Assembly (NCBI RefSeq): GCF_017742215.1
Contig: NZ_JAGHKP010000001.1
Coordinates: 744,001 to 808,000 of the forward strand
DNA: 64,000 nucleotides
Direction: 5' to 3'
From: Chitinophaga chungangae
GTDB taxonomy: Bacteria; Bacteroidota; Bacteroidia; Chitinophagales; Chitinophagaceae
Shown: positions 60,247 to 64,000 of the stretch, in pieces
Layout: the number at the start of each line of letters is the position of its first letter
How positions within the stretch are numbered: position 1 is the first letter of the stretch
Made by a program: the position numbers and the translations under genes
Notes under the pieces: generated by a model
Databases searched by the model: none
Told to the model about the DNA's origin: nothing
The model's input: only the letters and a program-made list of their open reading frames with translations

Positions 60247-62073
60247 ATGGCAAAAATAAAAACCCTGTTCCTCCTGTTGCTTTTTAACATGGCGGCTTTT
60301 GCCCAGCAACATGTATTAGTGGAAGCGGAATCGTTTACGGACAAAGGCGGCTGGGTGACGGACCAGCAGTCGTTCGTCGTGATAGGCTCGTCGTACCTCA
60401 TGGCGCACGGCATGGGCAAGCCCGTAAAAGACGCTTCCACCACTGTGAAATTCCCGTCTAAAGGCAAATACCGCATGTGGGTGCGCACCAAAGACTGGGC
60501 GCCGTTCCCCACCGGCCCGGGCAAATTCACCATCAGCATAGACGGCCGGCAGGCCGGGCAGGTGATGGGCGCCAGCGGAGACGATGCATGGAAATGGTAC
60601 GATGCGGGTGTGGTGGATATTTCCAAAGAGGAAATAAACCTGGTGATGAAAGACCTTACCGGTTTCAACGGCCGTTGCGACGCGATCCTGTTTACCGACG
60701 CGCTGAAATTCACGCCGCCGAATACATTGCAGGCGCTGAACGATTTCCGTCACAAGGTACTGCACACTTCCGCCACGCCGAAAGACGCGGGCCAGTTCGA
60801 TCTCGTTGTGATCGGCGGCGGTATTGCCGGCACCTGCGCCGCTATTTCCGCGGCGCGCATGGGGCTGAAAACCGCGCTGATACAGGACCGCCCGGTGCTG
60901 GGCGGCAACAACAGCTCCGAAGTGCGCGTACACCTGAAAGGCGATATCGATAAAAATCATTATCCCAAACTGGGCCGCATCGTGCGTGAAATGGACAACG
61001 GCGACCCCGGCAACGGCAACCCCGATGCGAGTGAATATGGCGACGCGCGCAAGATCTCCATTGTGAAAGCGGAAAGGAACCTGCATCTTTTCCTTAACAC
61101 GCATGTGCATAAAGTGGAAATGAAAGACAAAAAGATCGCGGCGGTGATCGGCCGGAATATTTCCACCAACGAAGAAACACGTTTCTCCGGCACTTATTTC
61201 TCCGACTGCACCGGCGACGGCACGGTCGGTTACCTGGCGGGCGCCGATTTCAGGATGGGCCGCGAAAGCAAAGCGGAAACCGGCGAATCGCTGGCCGCTG
61301 AAAAGTCTGACAATTTTACGCTCGGCACGTCTAACCTTTGGGCGTCGCTGGAAAAGGACACCGTTTCCAGTTTCCCCGAAACGCCCTGGGCGCTGCAGTT
61401 CTCCGATGAATATCACATCGACGAAGCAAGGTCCGACTGGGAATGGGAAACTGGTTTCGGCAACTTCAACACCATTACCGACGCCGAAAAGATCCGCGAT
61501 CACAACCTCCGGGCGATCTACGGCAACTGGTCTTACCTCAAAAAGAACAAACCCGAAAAATACGCGAAACGCGAACTGGCCTGGGTGGCTTACATCGGCG
61601 GCAAACGCGAATCGCGCAGGATTCTTGGCGATCATGTGCTTACGCAGATGGACATCCAGGAAGGTAAATTTTACCCGGACGGCACCGTTACCGCTACCTG
61701 GACGATCGACCTGCATTTTCCGAATAAGGAAAACAGCAAATATTTCGAAGGACAGGAATTTTTTGCGGGCACCAAACACATCAGGGTAGCGCCCTACACG
61801 ATCCCGTACCGCTGTCTTTACAGCCGCAACATTTCCAACCTGTTCATGGCGGGAAGAAATATCAGCACCACACACGTTGCGTTCGGCAGTACGCGTGTAA
61901 TGCGCACCTGCGGCATGATGGGCGAGGTAGTTGGTTTTGCGGCCGCGGTGGCGAAAAAACACAACACTTCCCCGAGGGGCGTTTACACCGATCATCTCGG
62001 CGAACTGATGGGCATCATCAAAGATGAAACGCCGCCGCAGCAAACACTGCAAAACCCGCCGGCGACCAAATGA
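60247..62073 (+). CDS. Secreted FAD-dependent oxidoreductase with N-terminal sugar-binding-like domain
   Basis: 608 residues. Signal peptide about 1-20 (NMAAFAQQ). Residues about 22-160 form a jelly-roll-like module (VLVEAESFTDKGGW, KGKYRMWVRTKDWAPFPTGPGKFTISIDG), similar to carbohydrate-binding or golvesin-type domains. Residues about 185-590 form an FAD-dependent oxidoreductase of the PF12831 kind: LVVIGGGIAGTCAAISAARMG, LGGNNSSEVRV, DCTGDGTVGYLAGADFRMG and LFMAGRNISTTHVAFGSTRVMRTCGMMGEVVGFAA. Likely oxidises a sugar or its hydroxyl group in the periplasm. Next to the flavin-carrier candidate upstream and ApbE downstream. Confidence 0.82.
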   Translation: MAKIKTLFLLLLFNMAAFAQQHVLVEAESFTDKGGWVTDQQSFVVIGSSYLMAHGMGKPVKDASTTVKFPSKGKYRMWVRTKDWAPFPTGPGKFTISIDGRQAGQVMGASGDDAWKWYDAGVVDISKEEINLVMKDLTGFNGRCDAILFTDALKFTPPNTLQALNDFRHKVLHTSATPKDAGQFDLVVIGGGIAGTCAAISAARMGLKTALIQDRPVLGGNNSSEVRVHLKGDIDKNHYPKLGRIVREMDNGDPGNGNPDASEYGDARKISIVKAERNLHLFLNTHVHKVEMKDKKIAAVIGRNISTNEETRFSGTYFSDCTGDGTVGYLAGADFRMGRESKAETGESLAAEKSDNFTLGTSNLWASLEKDTVSSFPETPWALQFSDEYHIDEARSDWEWETGFGNFNTITDAEKIRDHNLRAIYGNWSYLKKNKPEKYAKRELAWVAYIGGKRESRRILGDHVLTQMDIQEGKFYPDGTVTATWTIDLHFPNKENSKYFEGQEFFAGTKHIRVAPYTIPYRCLYSRNISNLFMAGRNISTTHVAFGSTRVMRTCGMMGEVVGFAAAVAKKHNTSPRGVYTDHLGELMGIIKDETPPQQTLQNPPATK

Positions 62074-63011
62074 TGTACCTGGCCGCGATATGGATATTGC
62101 TGCAAAGCGGCCCGGTAATAAAGCTGCAGGGCTTTGCACAGGGCACTTCGTGGCATGTTCAGTATGAAGACGGCGGCCAGCGGAACTTCAGGGCGCAGGC
62201 CGATTCCATATTCCTTGAAATAGACAGGGCATTGTCTACCTACCGGGCTGATTCCGAAATATCATCCTTCAACCAGTTTGATGATTGGCGGTTTCAGTCC
62301 GGTCATTTTTTTAACGTGCTGCAACGCGCCAGGCAAGTATACAAAGCCACGGATGGCGCTTTCGACCCCACTGTAATGCCGCTCGTGGAAGCTTACCGCG
62401 AAGGAAAGCGCCATGGCGCCGACTGGACGCGAAAAGCGGATTCGCTGCTGCAATACGTCGGTTTCCGGTACATCGTTTTCGACCGCGAGGCCGTTCACAA
62501 AACAAAACCCGGCGTGCGCCTCGACCTGGACGGTATCGCGCAGGGTTATACGGTGGACGTGCTGGCGGAATACCTTGAAACGAAAGGCGTTCAGCACTAC
62601 ATGGTGGAAGTGGGCGGTGAAGCGAGATGTAAAGGAAGCTGGCAGATCGGCGTTGAAGATCCGCAACAACCGGGGAAAGATCTCTTCAAATTACAACTCC
62701 GCGATGCGGCGGCCAGCACGGCGGGCAATTATCAGAATTCCTATTCTTCCGGAGGCCGTACTTTCGGCCACATCATTCATCCCCGGAAAGGCTACACGCT
62801 GCCCGATTCCCTGCTGAGCGTAACGATCATCGCGCGGGAAGCCGTGGTGGCGGACGGTTTTGATACCCCCTGTTTTGTATTGGGGTTTGAAGGAAGCAAA
62901 CGGCTGTTGCAAAAAGAGCCGGGCCTGGAGGCCATTTTATTGTACAAAGATCACAATGGCCGTACGGCTGTTTATTTTACCGAAGGCGCAAAGGCGCTGG
63001 TGGTACGGTAA
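62070..63011 (+). CDS. apbE: FAD:protein FMN transferase
   Basis: 313 residues. Attaches FMN from FAD to a Thr/Ser of exported proteins, using Mg2+. Signal peptide-like N-terminus; family motifs are GFAQGTSWHVQY (like G.TMGT.Y.V), VRLDLDGIAQGYTVDVLAEYL (like DLGGIAKG), VEVGGEARCKG, STAGNYQNSY and FGHIIHPRKGY. The start overlaps the oxidoreductase stop in ATGATG, so translation is coupled. Its presence between a secreted flavoenzyme and a PUL enzyme is the key clue that one product in this locus is flavinylated. Confidence 0.92.
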   Translation: MMYLAAIWILLQSGPVIKLQGFAQGTSWHVQYEDGGQRNFRAQADSIFLEIDRALSTYRADSEISSFNQFDDWRFQSGHFFNVLQRARQVYKATDGAFDPTVMPLVEAYREGKRHGADWTRKADSLLQYVGFRYIVFDREAVHKTKPGVRLDLDGIAQGYTVDVLAEYLETKGVQHYMVEVGGEARCKGSWQIGVEDPQQPGKDLFKLQLRDAAASTAGNYQNSYSSGGRTFGHIIHPRKGYTLPDSLLSVTIIAREAVVADGFDTPCFVLGFEGSKRLLQKEPGLEAILLYKDHNGRTAVYFTEGAKALVVR

Positions 63012-63027
63012 TTGTGTTCTCCGGTTT

Positions 63028-63534
63028 ATGAAACAACCCATTTTTTACATCGCCTGCGCAGCCCTGTTAACCGCCTGCGCCAGCCGCCAGCAGCAAGATC
63101 ATACAGACACCGTGGCCGTAGCGCCCACGGAAGATTCCGCACTGCAGACCACCGGCGCCAATCCGCCGGCCGTTAGTACGGAAGAACAGGAGTTCCGCAC
63201 TTATTTTACTTCATTACGCGAGCTCTCCGATGGCGTGCACGACACTACCTTGCGCGGAATGGTCAATTTCCCGCTGCCGGTGGATACCATGACGAAAAAA
63301 TATACCCGGAAAGATTACCGCAGGCTTTTCAGTGAAAAGATGCAGCAGAAACTCCACCTTGTTAATGATGAAAATATTACCAGGATTGAGGATAATCTGC
63401 CCGGGGAATACCATCAGCGCCTGCGCCAGATCTCAGACAGCGGCACCGCCATTTACAGCGTGAAAGTGGAAGACACGACGCTTTTCTTTGGAAAAGTACA
63501 GGGTCAATATAAAATGATCGCGCTGAAAAGGTAA
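63028..63534 (+). CDS. Small lipoprotein of the sugar locus
   Basis: 168 residues. Lipobox LTAC (Cys16) and a low-complexity linker rich in Thr/Gln/Pro (about 17-55), followed by a compact domain (about 60-165) with TYFTSLRELSDGVH-like and TKKYTRKDYRRLFSEKMQQKLHLVNDENITRIEDNL segments. No family recognised. The reading frame is open upstream, but that part lies over apbE in another frame; the ATG at 63028 gives a clean lipoprotein signal. It lies 16 bp after apbE and 18 bp before the GH130 gene. Confidence 0.65.
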   Translation: MKQPIFYIACAALLTACASRQQQDHTDTVAVAPTEDSALQTTGANPPAVSTEEQEFRTYFTSLRELSDGVHDTTLRGMVNFPLPVDTMTKKYTRKDYRRLFSEKMQQKLHLVNDENITRIEDNLPGEYHQRLRQISDSGTAIYSVKVEDTTLFFGKVQGQYKMIALKR

Positions 63535-63552
63535 TTTTTGTATTTTATCGAT

Positions 63553-64000
63553 ATGAAAATTCCACGCCTCCTTTTTGTGACGCTGCTGGTGCTGCTGGCA
63601 ACAGGCAGCGTCGCCCAAAATACCCTGCCCGATTGGGCGCTGGGCGGCTTTATACGCGTACGCGGGAAAAATCCCGTCATTTCACCCAATGGCAACACGT
63701 ATTTCTGGTGCCCCATGCAAAAAGATTCCATCGCCTGGGAATCCAACGACACGTTTAATCCCGCCGCGGCCGTGCTGAAAAAAGACATCGTGGTGCTGTA
63801 CCGCGCGGAAGACAAAAGCGGGCAGGGCATCGGCAGGCGCACTTCCCGCATCGGGTATGCCGCAAGCCGCAACGGTACTGATTTTACGAGAAAACCGGTT
63901 CCGGTGCTGTATCCCAATAACGACGATCAGCAAAAGTTCGAATTTCCCGGCGGCTGCGAAGATCCGCGGGTGGCCGTTACCGCAGACGGTTTGTACGTGA
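63553..64000 (+). CDS. GH130-like glycosidase/phosphorylase, 5' part only
   Basis: The first 149 codons are present; the gene runs past the window end. Signal peptide about 1-21 (ATGSVAQN). The following sequence (GGFIRVRGKNPVISPNG, NPAAAVLKKDIVVLYRAEDKSGQGIGRRTSRIGYAAS, FPGGCEDPRVAVTADGLYV) matches the start of glycoside hydrolase family 130, whose members cleave or phosphorolyse beta-mannosides; GCEDPRV is a family hallmark. Export suggests it works in the periplasm or at the surface, and so is more likely a hydrolase than a phosphorylase. Substrate of the locus may thus be mannoside-like. Confidence 0.85.
   Translation, partial: MKIPRLLFVTLLVLLATGSVAQNTLPDWALGGFIRVRGKNPVISPNGNTYFWCPMQKDSIAWESNDTFNPAAAVLKKDIVVLYRAEDKSGQGIGRRTSRIGYAASRNGTDFTRKPVPVLYPNNDDQQKFEFPGGCEDPRVAVTADGLYV

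Noticed and set aside
1..64000. Search for tRNA, rRNA, CRISPR, insertion sequences, prophage or defence genes.
   Set aside because: No transposase, integrase, repeat-spacer array or tRNA-like cloverleaf was recognised by eye; a covariance search was not possible here.

Overview
The window looks like a chromosome segment of a Bacteroidota member of the Chitinophagaceae (Chitinophaga-like). The evidence is SusC/SusD pairs behind an ECF sigma/FecR pair, a type IX secretion (gliding-motility) C-terminal domain, Bacteroidota-style promoters (TTTG ... TAnnTTTG), a class of Mrp ATPase I associate with this phylum, and GC-rich coding DNA with AT-rich spacers. No rRNA, tRNA, CRISPR array, phage or insertion sequence was seen. 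Coding density is high and the only gene-free stretch over 300 bp is 2995-3380.

Layout. 1-9.4 kb: partial pyrF; an exported sugar isomerase plus Tat-signal Gfo/Idh/MocA pair; a convergent gap with two very long stem-loops; PaiB-like, RDD, Mrp, 3-hydroxyacyl-CoA dehydrogenase, GlxA-type regulator, VOC and zinc-ribbon genes. 9.5-16.3 kb: a T9SS-secreted repeat protein, an aldo/keto reductase, a lipoprotein and a MacB-type permease. 16.3-22.1 kb: a tightly packed minus-strand operon encoding a disulfide-reductase-type flavoenzyme, an OpuC-like ABC transporter best read as EgtUV, and the ergothioneine enzymes EgtB and EgtD. 22.2-27.4 kb: a TauE/SafE permease and a molybdenum-cofactor cluster (moaA, moaD, moaE, mobA, moaC, moeA and a small companion gene). 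27.3-38.2 kb: nitrate/nitrite assimilation (nirB, nirD, nitrate/nitrite transporter, a fused nitrate reductase, a rubredoxin-tailed nitrite-reductase-like protein) divergent from cobA and an FNR-like regulator. 38.3-46.8 kb: uxuA, an MFS exporter and assorted redox and membrane genes. 47-64 kb: a TonB receptor, then a polysaccharide-utilisation-type locus (sigma, FecR, SusC, SusD, a large secreted protein, a predicted FMN carrier, a secreted FAD oxidoreductase, ApbE, a lipoprotein and a GH130 enzyme cut by the window edge).

How it works together. The Moco genes serve the nitrate reductase and cobA serves the siroheme of NirB. A perfect FNR-type box between nirB and cobA, together with the cysteine-rich FNR-like protein encoded just after cobA, suggests oxygen- or redox-linked control. 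The EgtUV-EgtBD operon appears to combine uptake, synthesis and perhaps recycling of ergothioneine, and its transporter carries a substrate-binding domain that reads as circularly permuted.

The strongest candidate for an undescribed system is the right-hand locus. There a glycan importer is co-transcribed with a secreted FAD oxidoreductase, the FMN-transferase ApbE, and a 364-residue exported protein carrying an FMN-attachment-like motif (TGAT, predicted Thr149). This is consistent with sugar oxidation outside the cytoplasm coupled to a covalently flavinylated electron carrier.
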